Below, in pieces: positions 10,300-22,900 of a stretch of 64,000 nucleotides of DNA. Source of the stretch: Cyclospora cayetanensis (Eukaryota; Apicomplexa; Conoidasida; Eucoccidiorida; Eimeriidae); the NCBI RefSeq assembly GCF_002999335.1, contig NW_020312749.1, positions 1-64,000 on the forward strand. The letters run 5' to 3'. The translations under genes and the position numbers were made by a program. The notes beneath the pieces are model-generated. The model was given only the letters and a program-made list of their open reading frames with translations. It did not search any database and was not told the origin of the DNA. Positions within the stretch are counted from its first letter, which is position 1. Each line of letters opens with the position of its first letter.

Positions 10300-13200
10300 G
10301 TGCAAACGACGCTTCCTGGATGCACGCATAGAGCAATTAGAGCAGCCTTCTAGCACGGTCGGAAGCTTCGCGCTATGACGCGCTGTGTGTGTGCGGATTG
10401 CTGTTTGCAGAGAGGAAGGCGATTTTCCCTTCGGCTGCGCGGCCTAGCTCGAGCTCTGGCCCCAGCCTGTGCCCGTTGGCACCACTCTATAAATGAAGAT
10501 TTTCATGAGCGAGTAGAGAGCTACGTTTCTACTCAATGCATCAGATCTAGAGAGTCTTAGGGAAGACATGTTGAATGTGCTTGTATATTTTTGGGCATGT
10601 CCGTCAGTAGATCCTTTGAGCGGCGTTATCACTGCCTCCCTTCGCGTCAACATTTTTCATGCATTTTTGTCCTTTTAGCGCTGTTATGCCTCAAATGAGG
10701 CGCACGGTTTGTCTTTGCTTGCTTGATCACTTAAAGCGCGTCTTCGTTGGTCCTTCAATTTTCTACAGATGTTTTGAATTGTGTTGAAGGGAGACGTTAC
10801 TCCCCTGCACCACGGCGGAGTTACGGATAGTGGGTCGGTAGGCATGTTGTGGTGTCGTACAGCATGCCCCTCGCGATTATAAGGAATGAAAGCCTAGGAG
10901 GGGCCTGACGGATTTGAAGGTTTTGATTGGCGGCAGGCACGGCTCTGGACGACCCCCGCGTTCACCGCTGGCATTTTTGCTTCCACGTACTATTTGTACG
11001 GTGCCTTATTGTGTTCCGTGCATGGGTCATTCGTATCTGAATCATGCCTATATGGTCCCAGTGAGTACATTTACACAGGCTTATAGGTGTGTGTGTGTGT
11101 GTGCGTGTTCATACTGATACATGCACACACACTGTTTGCGCATGCACTAGTCTCTGCCGGCCGGGGCTGTTTTGTTAGCCGGGTGTTTTTTCTTTGGGCT
11201 GTTTGTCCACTGAAGAGACTCAAAGAGGTTTTTTCACGCAAGGCGATTTCGGGAAAACGTTTCCACGTAATATCACATAGAGGAACTGATGTGTGGCGTC
11301 TACTAGTGCGCGAGAAGTGGCGGAACAGCCTAGAGAGGCTCACTTCAAGTTAGGAGGGAAAGGCAAAGAAGGTAGACACGAATGCATTGGCAGTGAAGGG
11401 CATGAAGGGGACGCAAGGGGAGCGTCAGAGAGTCTTTCCGTATTTCGGAGGATGCAGTGCAGCCGTACAGGTTCGCTTGTTGAGTTACCGCACCCAAGGG
11501 CCGCTTTTCTCAATGCGCTGTATGGGTTGAGCTAGTATAGGAAGTACTTGTGTATGTGCAGCTCGATCAGGTCTCGTGCTGTAGACAGTTGTAGTGGGAG
11601 TGGGGGTGTTCTTGTGTCGGGCTGCTGGGTAGGACAAGGGCGCAATGAAGTGTGTCAACCAGCCGTACTCTTTAGGGGGCGACGCAGAAATCCACCCGAG
11701 CGCTTCGTGGATGTTGCGCGTCAAAGATGGCGACGGCGGGAAGCTACAATCGCGTGGTGCGCGCCAGGGGGGCCGAGGTGCAGAGCATAGTTGGACGCTG
11801 CTCATCGCTCGACCTAAAGATCCGCTTCCATTGCTTAGTCTGCGGATGTTTAGAAGGTGATCAAGTGTTGGACGCTTCAAAAGATGTTTTGCAATGCCGC
11901 TTGAAGGACACGTCAGCAAAAGAACCTGATAAGATTACTTGCTGGTGGGTATAGCCCCTTCGCTCCCCGACGTAAAATATCAGGTATTGCCTTTCCTGCA
12001 ACACCTGTTTTAAGTATTTGACTCGATGAGTTGCAGTGTGGCCGACTTGGCAAACAAGGCAGATCACTGCAAATAACATTTTAGCTTATTGGGATAGAAT
12101 CCGCTGGGTGCCTAAGACTTGCGTCCTTACGCATGTATGTTGAGCTATGAATTCGTACTCACTAATGGTGAATACTGGATTGCACACACCTCGGAGAGCC
12201 AGTAGATAAAAAAAGGGCTGGTAGGCAACCCATTTCCGGAACGAACAAGCAACTGGGAATCCTGAATAAATCAAACATGGAGTACGCTTTAGCCAACACA
12301 GGCAATTCCAGGCCAGCTAGGAGCGTTGTTGAGCTGTCACGATACAGATGCTTGTCGTAGAAGGAGTTTCACCTTCAGAACCTCCGGAACTTCAAATTTC
12401 TACCGACAAGCACGGAGACGCGAGAAGGCTCGAGATGAAACAATCCTTCGGAGGAGCCTTGCTTAATCCAGCGCAAGTGTCGAATCGAATACCCCTTACC
12501 CCTTTTGAAGCAAACAGTTTGTGTTTATTATTAATTTCAGCGTAGGCCAGAAAACCGAAATTCCAGTCTTAGAAGAGCGCTTCTACCTCCCGGGATTCCG
12601 ATGTCGTCGGCCTGGGAAAGATTTCCAGGTCAGTATACGCCAATACCTCACTGCATTCTTACCGTCTTGTGCCTCCACTTGCAGGGAGCCGGAAACAGCA
12701 GTGCTTAGCAGTGCCACTGGTCATCGTTACACCATCATGACCTTCAACAACAGCAACCAGGTGCCATATCCCGAAGTATTTCACGGGTTAAACTCTTCCA
12801 TTTTCCTTCCAGCCTTTGAAGCCAATATCCTACTCACCTCATATGCTAAGACTCTGTGAGACTTTCGAGTCCTGGAGCCGCCCTTGTTGGTCTCCGGATG
12901 CTTCCACCCTGGTTATTCGCTACTTTCTATAGGCGTGTTAACAGGGTTGGGAGTGCAATGCATGGATACGGCAAACGGCAGCGCATCACGATAGCTGATA
13001 TTGGAACTGTTGTCCTTTGTTAGGTTTGAATAGCCCGCCGGATGTTCATTGAGGGGACATGTATACCAGGGATCCTTTTAGAGGACGCTCACCAGATAGC
13101 TAAAGAAAAATAACATCACTAATGTGCTCAAATAGCACTGAATACGTGAAAGAGCATGCCCAAATTGAGCGGTAACACCAGAAATCCAATTCCTTTTGAG

Positions 13201-15657
13201 CACTCGGGGTTTGGCCGTTGTAGTAATAAGTTAGTGGTCTCGGAGAGACAACAGCAGAGTCCATTGTTGTAAGCTTGGCGTCTCACGCGGCTGAAGTAGA
13301 ATTCCTGTGTTATTAATTGAGCGCACGCACGAAGCAAGCCTGCTACAAGCTGCATATTGGAGACGACTCTGCAAAAAAGATGTGCCTTTTCTTAGGCTGC
13401 TGAAACAAGTCGTATACCCCAAGAAGGGACCCACGAACAATTAGGGTGTAGAGAGTCTTAGCCAGCTGGCTAGTTCTTGTTCTCCGTGAAACGAGAGACC
13501 AAATCTAGCTGTATATTTAGTTCAGCAAACGTTCGTAGTTTAGGATTACATGCAAAGGAAGCCCCCTCTAGTTTTTGAGATCGCAAACGGTTCGACCGAG
13601 AGACCCTGCATGCCCCAAGTTGTATGGGCAAAGCACTATTCTTCCCCTCTACTTTTCGTATGACATTGTAAGGACAGCTGGCAAAGTTACTTGTCAAGGT
13701 GTAAAAGCAAGGCAGCCAGGTAGGCGTAGCGATCTTTCAGCAATGAGATAGTTATCTCGCCATTTGTCCTTAGACGGCAAGTTGCTAATTCATTGACATT
13801 GATCACCAGGTTAGCAGCATGTAGGCAATTTGATCATCTCCCACTAGGGGCGTCATCTATGCTCATTCGACTTGGTAGTATATTGCACTGACTTTCTGCT
13901 TTCGCGCAGCACCCTATGTATAGCCACCTGCATATCGAGAACTGAGCGCTTCTTCGTACTTTCTACGCATTCGCTCGCAAGGTGCCAATCAAGTAGATAA
14001 TGACACCCTTTTTTCCAAGCAAACAATTTTTTATTTGTATTCTGATGGATAATAGATACGGCATTGCAACCATTGTTAATTCGTTCGAGCAATACTAGCA
14101 GCGCTGAAGCAGCGGCGTCGAATGTATAAGCAGTGACGGCTTTAAAAAAATCGGGGTGCATAGTAAGCCTAACACTACAGCATATGGATCACGAGTCACT
14201 CACACGTCGCGTGAGTGTCTTATATCCGCATATACTCTGCTAACTGAGGCATGGCATTGTTGCGTGCGTACACACAAAAGTCCCTTTTGCGTTATCTAAC
14301 CTAGAACACTTGCGCGTTCTCCCAAGGCACAGTCATTCTTTGCTGCAGGCGTTTATCTCGACTGTGTTCCATTCCCTCTTATTATGCAAACGAGTAGGGG
14401 CATGAAGTGCAGGCTTTAGACTTGATACCTATTGATCTCGAGTGCAGTGACCGACTTTACAGTGTATGCCTTAAAAGGTGCGCTCAAAATCCTGCCTATT
14501 AGGCTTAAGGGTAATGTATCGTGCATTTTCACGACAATGAAAAATCCAAGGACGCTGCCGATTTGTTCTTCCGGTGCATTGAAAAAGCACGCCTAGCCAT
14601 ATCTATTCAAGGTGCTACCGCCACCGGAGTATAAAAAGAGCATTAGCCTACTGTGTGCGATTGCGTGCTCAAGGGTCTGGCAGGTTTTGGGTGCGAATAC
14701 CACCCATTCAATGCAAGACAAGGAGTGCAGATTGTGAACGGATGAGACAGTGCTCGTTCAGGAGGGTGTATACTAAGCCTCAAAGTACTTTCCTTTACGG
14801 CTAAAAGAAAGACAAGGAATGGATAGAAACAGCCAGCCAAACAAAGGAATATGCGTGTCCTAATAATGGGCGGTGCAAGGCTGGCTGGGTGGCAGCAACG
14901 CGCCAATTGCATGCAGGGAAATGGACCCTTCTGCAGAGAACCACTAGAAACGTGCAGCTCAACGAGCACAGGGTTTGGTACTGGTCAGATGTCAAATGGA
15001 AAGGTAGAATAGGCGACTGTAAGTACGGCATCTAGTACCATCTTGTGTAGTGAATGTTCCTGCGAGCGCTACGCCAGCCGTTGGCAGTGGCGGCTGCCGC
15101 TACTGCTACAGCAGCTGCAGCAGCTCTCTGGCGTTGCAGCTGAGGTTTACCTCGCGGCCAGATTCATGCTCCTTTAAATGCAATTACTGAAAGAAGCATT
15201 CTTGCTTCCTCTCTCCGAGTGCTTTTTTCAAGTATCTTTTCTATTCGCAGCCCTGCTGTAGCGCCCTCCGTATGCAGCTGCAATTGCTGCTACCGCTGCT
15301 GCATGCAGCTACGCGCATATGATGTACAGAGACAACTGATCGTCTTTCGGGATTCGATTCTCAAAGACAGAATCTGATTGCGTACAGGGAGGCATTCGCT
15401 GCAGTTGCTGCTACAAGGGAATTCGTTGTCGCACCAGTACCACTTGACTGGTTGCACGCTACCGCGGCAGTGCGACCACCAGCGGGCCACAGCGGAACGG
15501 CACGCATACAGGAAAGCGAACAGGAGTAGTCACCTGTTCGCGGCAGATACGAGGCAGCGGCGGCAGCAGACAGAGCGGCAGCATCAGAGCCGGAGCAAGC
15601 CGAACCGCCGACGAGATTCCCTCTGTGGCCTCTACTATCCTGGCAGCGGACCTGAAA
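10300..15657. other. Long gene-poor spacer
   Basis: No open frame here has coding character. A short stretch at 12521-12860 has several pyrimidine tracts ending in CAG (near 12540, 12685 and 12812) that mimic acceptors, but no convincing protein follows. A small GT repeat lies at about 11087-11103. CAG-type sequence reappears from about 15080, just before the ubiquitin-conjugating enzyme gene. I saw no RNA gene and no recognisable retrotransposon domain in this part. Confidence 0.55.
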
Positions 15658-17506
15658 ATGACGAACGTAGCAAGAGAACTACTTAAAAAGCAATTTATTG
15701 GTGAGGCGTGAATTCCCAAGCATCTGGCATTCATCAAGAAATGCGTTAGAGGCGGGCCTGGGGGTTCCTACATTCTGGAGCACTCGAGACTTGCCCAGTG
15801 CGCGGAGGCTTGCTATACTGCCTTTGTGCGCGTAATTCGCTTCATGACGCTAATTAGGAGTCTCCTGTTGCTGCTGCTGGTCGCATGACGGCCGTTGTTG
15901 GCGTGGCCTGAGCGCTTCCAAAGAACCTTTAACAAGGGTAGTGGAGAGGGAGGTATATACGCATATATGTATATACGTTAGGCACGGAGGTGCAGCACTG
16001 CAGAGCGGGAAATTGAACGTTTCGGGAGCAGAGGGACGGTGCTTTTTTGAAGAACGACAGCATGTAAAGAGTGACGGCTCACCGGCTCCTCCGAGCGTCA
16101 AACGTGGCTGTGTTGAATTAGGCTGGGCGGAAGCGCAGGCAGTCCTCCGATTTGCGTCTGCAGGCGCCTTTCGCGTGCTCTTGTCATGTGAATTTTCTCA
16201 GAGCTGTCTCGAGATGCGCCTAGTGGCTGCTCCGTCGGGCTGGATGACGACGCGAATTTCTTTAGCTGGCGAGTGTGCTTTGAGGGTCCCCCGGATACCT
16301 TTTACGAAGGCGGTATCTTCCAAGCCTCCCTCAAGTTTCCTCCCGATTTTCCAAACAACCCACCAGAGATGGTCTTTGAACAAGACATGTGGCACCCTAA
16401 TGGTAGGGAGAATTGGCTGGGGCGGGTAGGCCAGTGGGATTGCTCCTTTTCTACTGCTAGTTACAGTAGGCAGGTTGGCGCTCTCTATGTGAGCCAGTAA
16501 CGAGGATCGAGGGAAGCTGGGGAAAGAGATGGACAAACACGAGGGAAAGGGAATCTGTATGTATGTTTTCATGGCCATACACGCTCCTCTTTCCCAGTGT
16601 CTCTCTCGATGCCTCCATATTCTATACATACACATATACATGTATTCTAGAGGCATTATTACTTGTGTATAAACATAAGTGTATGTACAAATGCGTAATA
16701 CTGAGTGAAGAAGCGGGCATTCTCTGTTACAGCTGGGCTGAGACGCGCTGTATTGCTTGCTTGCTCGAGTTGGGAAGTTGGCGTGAGTACTACTGGCCTG
16801 GGAAGTTACAGATTTCGGTGCACCTTCTGGCCCTGCCAGGTACTCGTAGTGTTTTTTTGCGAGATTGCGGTCTCCTTCTGCATTTGTATTTCTGCTTCCT
16901 TCAGTGTTTCCAGACGGCCGCGTCTGTATCAGCATTTTGCATCCACCGGGGCATGACATGTTCAACGAGCAGGAGAAGGCGGAGGAGCGGTGGCGACCTA
17001 TACTAGGCGTCGAAGCCATCCTTCTCTCTGTCATTTCTATGTTGGGGGAACCAAATATTGAATCGCCAGCGAATGTGGATGCGGCAGTGAGTGAAAGCAA
17101 GCGAGCGTGCTCTTGGGGTGTCTCGCGCCTGCGGCATCCGGTTAGGGCTCTGGGCTTCAGAGCTGGGGGAGTGAGAAAAAGAGAATTTGCTCGCTCTTTT
17201 CGGGGGGGAGGGACGGAGGGGAAAGAAGGGAGCAAAGCTAGGGGGTTTAGCGCGGGGAGACGCACATACAGAGTGGGCTGAAGGCTTCGAGGGGCGTATG
17301 TCGGTGGGCGTGTTTCATTTACTTCGGCACACGCACGGCCTTTTAACGAGCGTAGTGTGGGAAGGAAGGCTTGGTGCCCCCGCAGGCGGTATGAAGGGGT
17401 GTTTCTTTGGGGTGTCTCTGTGCGCATCCAGAACATGTACAAAAACAATTTGCAAGAGTACAAGAAAAAGGTGCGTGCAATCGCAAGGAAAAGTGTTGAA
17501 GGCTGA
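15658..17506 (+). CDS. Ubiquitin-conjugating enzyme E2, UBE2G2/Ubc7 type
   Basis: Four exons, 15658-15700, 16202-16402, 16905-17086 and 17432-17506, join in frame (phases 1, 1, 0) to give 166 residues, against 165 for human UBE2G2. It accepts ubiquitin from E1 as a thioester on the catalytic Cys and passes it on with an E3. The Ubc7 class works mainly in ER-associated degradation at the cytosolic face of the ER. Visible motifs are the start [23 protein letters not shown], the HPN triad (DMWHPN), and the active-site Cys in [14 protein letters not shown]. By my count this is Cys89, the same number as in UBE2G2. The 13-residue acidic-loop insertion that marks the Ubc7/Cdc34 group follows, then EERW and ESPANVDAA. 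No transmembrane tail is present. The first exon codes only 14 residues and is easily missed. The gene converges with the TRRAP-like gene. Confidence 0.95.
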
Positions 17507-18728
17507 GGGACCAGCCTCGTTTTTCCGAATACCAGCCGGCTACAAGTAGACAGTGGCGTCCCCGATATGTGCGCTTACCCCGTGGCTTGCTGCCAGCGTC
17601 CTCTCACAAGCGAACTAGCTGATTTTGTGCCTGGAAATTGCGCGTTCTTGCCGCTTGACCACCAGTGCGCTGGTTCGCTTTCGGCTAGCGGGCTGAGAAG
17701 AGTTCTGTGCAAGCGTCGTAGGTGGGTGGTAGCCTTCCGCGGGGCAGTCAGGGAGGTGCATGTGGCCACTTAGCCGTTTACGTGGCTAGCCGCTGCATGG
17801 GTAACCGTTGACTGGTCGTTCCCCGTCTGGCTACTTAGCAAGGGCTAGACGAGCGTGATTTCCTGTGGGGAATAGTTGGACCCCTGTTTGGCTAGGGGTC
17901 ACCTATTCTAAGTAGCTTTATCTCTTTAAAAAGTAGAGCTGTGGGTAGCGAGTGGGAAGGCGCTGCCCATAATAAAGCTTTCTCCTCTCTTACCAGAGGC
18001 TGCCTAGCCAGACGCAGCCCTCTGGATAGCTGCCTAGCCAGACGCAGCCCTCTGGATAGCTGCCTAGCTAGCCGATAAACAACCGGACGGGGGAGCTGAC
18101 TGGGTAGCCGCGCACGGGCTGCACCGCTATGCTTTATATTGGCGTGCGGCGTGGGCTCCGAGCTGCTCCTTCCCGGAACTACACAAAGAATAAACCACGT
18201 TGAGGCTACCGGCCAAATCCTTGACCAGCCAGAGCTACAGCACAGCTTTCTGGAAGACTGGTTTGCGGCCGGCTAGCTGTCAACATTGAACCAGCTTTTT
18301 TTCTCTGGCTACACACATAGGACCGGAGGTACAGGGGAGCACTCCGCCGATACTGCTAGCTGTTTGACACTGGCCGCGCGCCTTGGCATGTAGTGCGACG
18401 ACGTCTATGGGAGAGTTTCCTGAGCTTCTCTACAGTTCAGCAGCTCCTGCAGGAACACAGTGCCCCCGCGCAGTTTGTGCGTATGGCTGCGCCGGTTTAG
18501 GAGGGCGTTCGGCGCAAGGGAGACATGCAGCGTTTCGTAAGGGGGGTGTTAAGTGGCTAGAAAGCTAGCCTTGCCGCTCAAACGGAGAGGGCACTTAAAA
18601 GGGCAATGTTTTTGACGCCAAGAGGGGCGAAAAGAGAACTGGGGCAGGCTGCACGAATCGACGCAGCCAGGTGTAGACAGCTGCGCAGGGTGCGCGACAG
18701 CGAGCTGGGCAACTGAGCCTCATTTTCG
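17507..18728. other. Spacer between convergent genes
   Basis: This is the 3' flank of the E2 gene and of the minus-strand TRRAP-like gene. It holds two head-to-tail 30-bp copies (18001-18070), short CTAG-rich sequence around 17770-18070 and no convincing gene. Two open frames near 17567-17773 oppose each other and have no supporting motif. Confidence 0.6.
18001..18070. repeat. 30-bp direct repeat, two full copies and a 10-bp start
   Basis: The unit begins TGCCTAGCCAGACGCAGCCC and is repeated exactly at 18001-18030 and 18031-18060. A third, partial start follows at 18061. It lies in the intergenic spacer between the convergent E2 and TRRAP-like genes. Confidence 0.9.
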
Positions 18729-18833
18729 TTAGTACCAGGCTTGCCAGGTAGGTTTCGCAGTGGCAAGGAAATCTCTGCGGGTGGCAATTCCGAGGAGCAT
18801 CACCACTTGTGAGTCTATTGGGAGTTGCTCGGG
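18729..18833 (-). CDS. Last exon of the TRRAP-like gene: FATC domain
   Basis: This 105-base exon is outside the long open frame that ends at 19108. The donor AAAG|GTGAGC after base 19159 and an acceptor at about 18834 (CGTAG|CCC) join in phase 0. The exon codes [16 protein letters not shown] and ends PTWQAWY-stop. PIKK proteins end in a FATC domain of about 33 residues with a hydrophobic helix and a terminal aromatic pair (TRRAP ends AWHPWL). Without this exon the protein would end in an unrelated tail [14 protein letters not shown]. An acceptor six bases downstream (start 18827) is also possible. Confidence 0.82.
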   Translation of the reverse strand, partial: PEQLPIDSQVVMLLGIATRRDFLATAKPTWQAWY

Positions 18834-19924
18834 CTACGTACACCACACGCACACATGTATAAGTATACATAGATAGAAGTATATATGTATAGGAGTACAT
18901 ACAAACACTTGCACACATACACACAAACACCGCACAGTAAGCGAGGTGTGTGTGATTCGAGGGAGGAGAATGACGCTGGAGAGGATGCACGAGGCAGCAC
19001 ATATGAGCATGCAAGGGCAGACCCCTGCGTGTGTTCCTAAAGTTTCACAGATGCGCATGTCAGCAACTGCATCGCCTCTCAGGGGATTTTGGAAGTAAAG
19101 AGACTCCTCATGCCGTACAAGCAGAAGATGCGGGGAAAAGTCTGTGGCAAGCGCTCACCTTTGGCTCGGCTGGGGGCTTTGGCGTTCCCTGAAGTCTTTT
19201 GAGTGCTTCGGATATGCGGCTGATATTAATGTCAACGACTCGACGGACGGCAGCAATCTCTTCCACACTAGAACTGCTGCTGCTGGTTGTGCTGCTGTTT
19301 CCAGCCGCAGCAGCAGGCACTGGGGGTGAGGAGGATGCAGGTGTCGCCCTCTGTGAAGACCCCTCCGTCAACTGTTGCTGCAGCTGCTGCTTGTGCTGCT
19401 GCTGCTGCTGCTGCTTCTGCTTGTAGAGGAAGGATACGTCGTCTCTCACAAGCAGCGCCGCTGCGTTCGAGAAGTGGCTCGAGTATCGCTGCAGGCAGCA
19501 GACAAGAGTGTACATACACCCGGGAAGAAGGCCCGTGCGGCCAAAGACATCGATGAGAACCTCAATGTTTCTGGTAAGCCTGAAGGGCAGTCGCTCGGAG
19601 AAGTTGAGCGTCAGGCTCGAGGCGCAGTAGCAAGCTTTCAACTCCATCTGAAGAGCCTGTCCTGTCTCCGTATCCAGCAGAACCTTGGAAGGCGTGATAT
19701 CAGACATTGAAAAGATATAATTCAGCACGCAATACAGCGCGTGACTTTGCGTGAACTGACGCCTGAAGATGAAAAGCTCCTCTGCGCTGCGCACCCGCCG
19801 ATGCACATACATGCGAAGAACTTTGTCAGACACCAAGCCACACATGTGGCTGTACACCTCCTGTGCTGCCTGCAGCTGACAGCTCTGCTGGAATTCGGAC
19901 ATCCAGTGGTGCTCTTGCTGCTGC

Positions 19925-19995
<71 letters not shown>

Positions 19996-22900
19996 GGCTG
20001 CTGTCGGCAGGTTACCACCACTCACGAGGCTTTCCGAGATGCTGCCGCTGCTGGAAGCCGTTGCATTCGCAGCTATGCCGTCTTCAGGTCGTTCTCCTCC
20101 CGCTGTCGCACCAGCAGCAGCAGCAGAGGCAGAGGGATCTGCGGAAGCGGATGGAGCCTCTGAAGGCTGCAGCTCCAATATGCGACTGAGGAGTTGCTCC
20201 TGCTGCTCGTCTTGGCAGAAGCCTGGGGAAGTGAGCACTTGAATGAGTTGCTGAGGGAGGCGTCTGCCGCTGCTGCTGCTGTTGTTGTTGTTGGGGATTA
20301 TCTGCTGCTGCAGTTGTTGCTGCTGCTGGTGTTGCGCTCCGCCGTAAGGAGACGGCGTTGTGGGGTTCGCATCCTGAAGGAGCAGCGCCAGTGCTTGTTG
20401 CAGCATCTTGCTGTTGAGCTCATGAGCCATCATTTTGCGATGCAGCAACACGGGTAAGTCGGCGTCCATGCGCATCGTGGGAGCTGCATGCGCCGAGACT
20501 TCGACAAGGATCTGCTGCAAAGAGACGTAGGAGGGCGTGTCTTCTAGGAGTCGGCATCTGGGGTGAATCGACGCCTGAGCCGAGAGGGGGAACGCCAGAC
20601 CTCTCCTGCGAGATTGCTTGTGCCTGAGCAGCAATCTGTTGACTTGCAGCAGCAGACACAGGAGGCGCTGCTCGGTGCGCTGATGGGCTGTACTGTACGG
20701 CTGCACAACGAAGAAGTAGCTGCTGCCATTGCTGCCGATCATCTCGATACGCTTCAACGTGTAGTGGGAACGGGTGACACACGAGTAATCGGTGCCAAAC
20801 TGCTGCAAGTACACTGGAGGACGCTGCTGAGGGCTGAAGGGGCATCCATCTGCCAGCTGGAGCAGCCGCAAGCCTGGAACCTCGATTTCCACACTTACGC
20901 GCATAAACACATCGCACAGAGAGGCGCCAACATCCTCTAACGGTGTCTGCTGCTCGTTGCTCTGGGCAAGCCAAGAGAGCACATCCTTCCACCGCTTCAG
21001 CTTGGCGATGACGTCGCACAGACTCACACTGCTGCTGCTGCCTGTGCTAATGCTGCTGCTGCTGCCTGTGCTGCTGCTGCTGCTGCCTGCATTGCTGCTG
21101 CTGCTGCCTGCATTGCTGCTGCTGCTGCCTGTGCTAATGCTGCTGCCTGCATTGCTGCTGCTGCCCGCGGATGTGGATTCGTGGCAGCTGATCGCAAACT
21201 CAAAATCCTCCTTGAAAAGAGGCCACAAGCTCCGCATCGCTCGTCGCGCAGACTCTGCAGCGACGCCTCCGCAGCAACATCCGTTCCTGCTGCTGTTGCC
21301 TCGCCGGCTCTTGCTGCTGCTGCTCCCGCTGCTGCTGCCAAAGCCTCCAGAATTCGAGGCATCCGTTCCATAACGCGCCCTAAATCGCGAAATGATATTA
21401 ACCTTAAGGAACTGTGCAGCTACAGGAGGCAGAGAGGAATGCCCTTGAGACACCTCGACACACTGCTGCAACAGCGTGCGAATGGCGCAAAGAATTTCAT
21501 CAACTGTGGACGGCTTGGCGTGAGCTACAAGTTCCTCTGCAACACGAGCACACAACAAAAATACACACACGAAATATATATACATATATATGTATAGATG
21601 CGCGTGCGGCACGAAGAATTGCAACCTTCCCTTCTTCCCACCCCTTCCCCACATCCTTCCCCCTCCACGTCAGCGAGTTGTTCTAAGCCACGTATCCTCG
21701 AAGCTTCAGACGACAATATAACATGCCTGCAAGATGATCCAAGGCGATACACTGGGGTGTGAAGGAAGCGCGGAAGACCGTCATAAGCCACGAGAGCAGC
21801 GTCAATGACTGTTGTTGTTGCTGGGGTTGTTGTTGTTGTTGCTGGGGTTGTTGTTGTTGCTGGGGTTGTTGCTGCTGCTGTTGCTGCTGCTGCTGTTGCT
21901 GCTGTTGTTGATGCGGCTTTAGGGTTTGCAGCAGCTGCTGCTGCGCATAGAGCTCCCTCTTTTCCAAGTATGCCGTTCGGATGTCGAAGTAGAGCTGCTG
22001 CGGCGCCTGTAGGAGGAGGGCGTAAAGCAGTCGCTCTAGTTCTGCTGCTTCCTAAGAGAGCAACAGCAACACAAGCACACTGCCGAGTTGAGGATCCGCT
22101 GCAGCCTTACCCACACCGTCTGCCGCCCTCCCTCTGCCCCTCCTCCTCCCCCGAGGAAACTAAAGGACGGAAGCAGCGCCAGTGCGATCGCGCAAGAGCA
22201 CAGGACGGCATGGGCAGCAGCAACAGCAGCAGCAACAGCAGCAGCAACAGCAGCAGCACATGCAGCGCAGCCTACTGGACGATCAAGGCCTGTTAGCACT
22301 TGTGGAAGCCAAGGCAGCAGCAGCTGCGGCTGTGTGCACTTTCCCATGAGCTGTCTGAACACGCGGAGACAAAGGGAAGGCTCCCGTCCTGCTGCTGCTG
22401 CAGCGAGTCCAGTGCTGGACGCCCCTCCAGCAGCAGCAGCTGCTGCTGCTGCTGTTGACGCTGCTGGTGACGCAAATGCATCGCCATGCACGACGGGGGA
22501 AGGCGTGACACCCGCAGGGGATGCTGGAGAGTCTGCCGTTGCTTTCGCTGTGCCTCCGGCAGCAGCAGCTGCTGCTGCCACTGTAGCTGCTGTTGAACTC
22601 AGAGGCACTTGATCTTGTTCAGTCGGAGCAGGAGAGGCAACAGCACCTGCTCCTGTAGGAGGTCGCGTGTCACCATCGTACGACAGCAGCCAAAGGACGC
22701 GAGACATGTAAAGAGAACTCTTAACAGGTCTGCAGAACCAACCGCACACAAAAACACACATATATGTATACATATATATACATATATGCACATATACATA
22801 TATATATACATATATATACAGATACATACACATACATATACATATTCATATATATATATACATAAACACATACACACACATATATATATATATATACATA

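Noticed and set aside
12521..12860. Possible small multi-exon gene with several acceptor-like tracts
   Set aside because: The longest frame (112 codons) has no recognisable motif and the putative donors are weak; it may be decayed sequence.
16198..17463. 421-codon open frame on the minus strand
   Set aside because: It is antisense to three confirmed E2 exons and their introns, includes microsatellite translation ([10 protein letters not shown]) and has no domain.
21910..21930. TTTAGGG motif, the telomere unit of many apicomplexans
   Set aside because: It is a single occurrence inside a Gln-coding exon, with no tandem copies.
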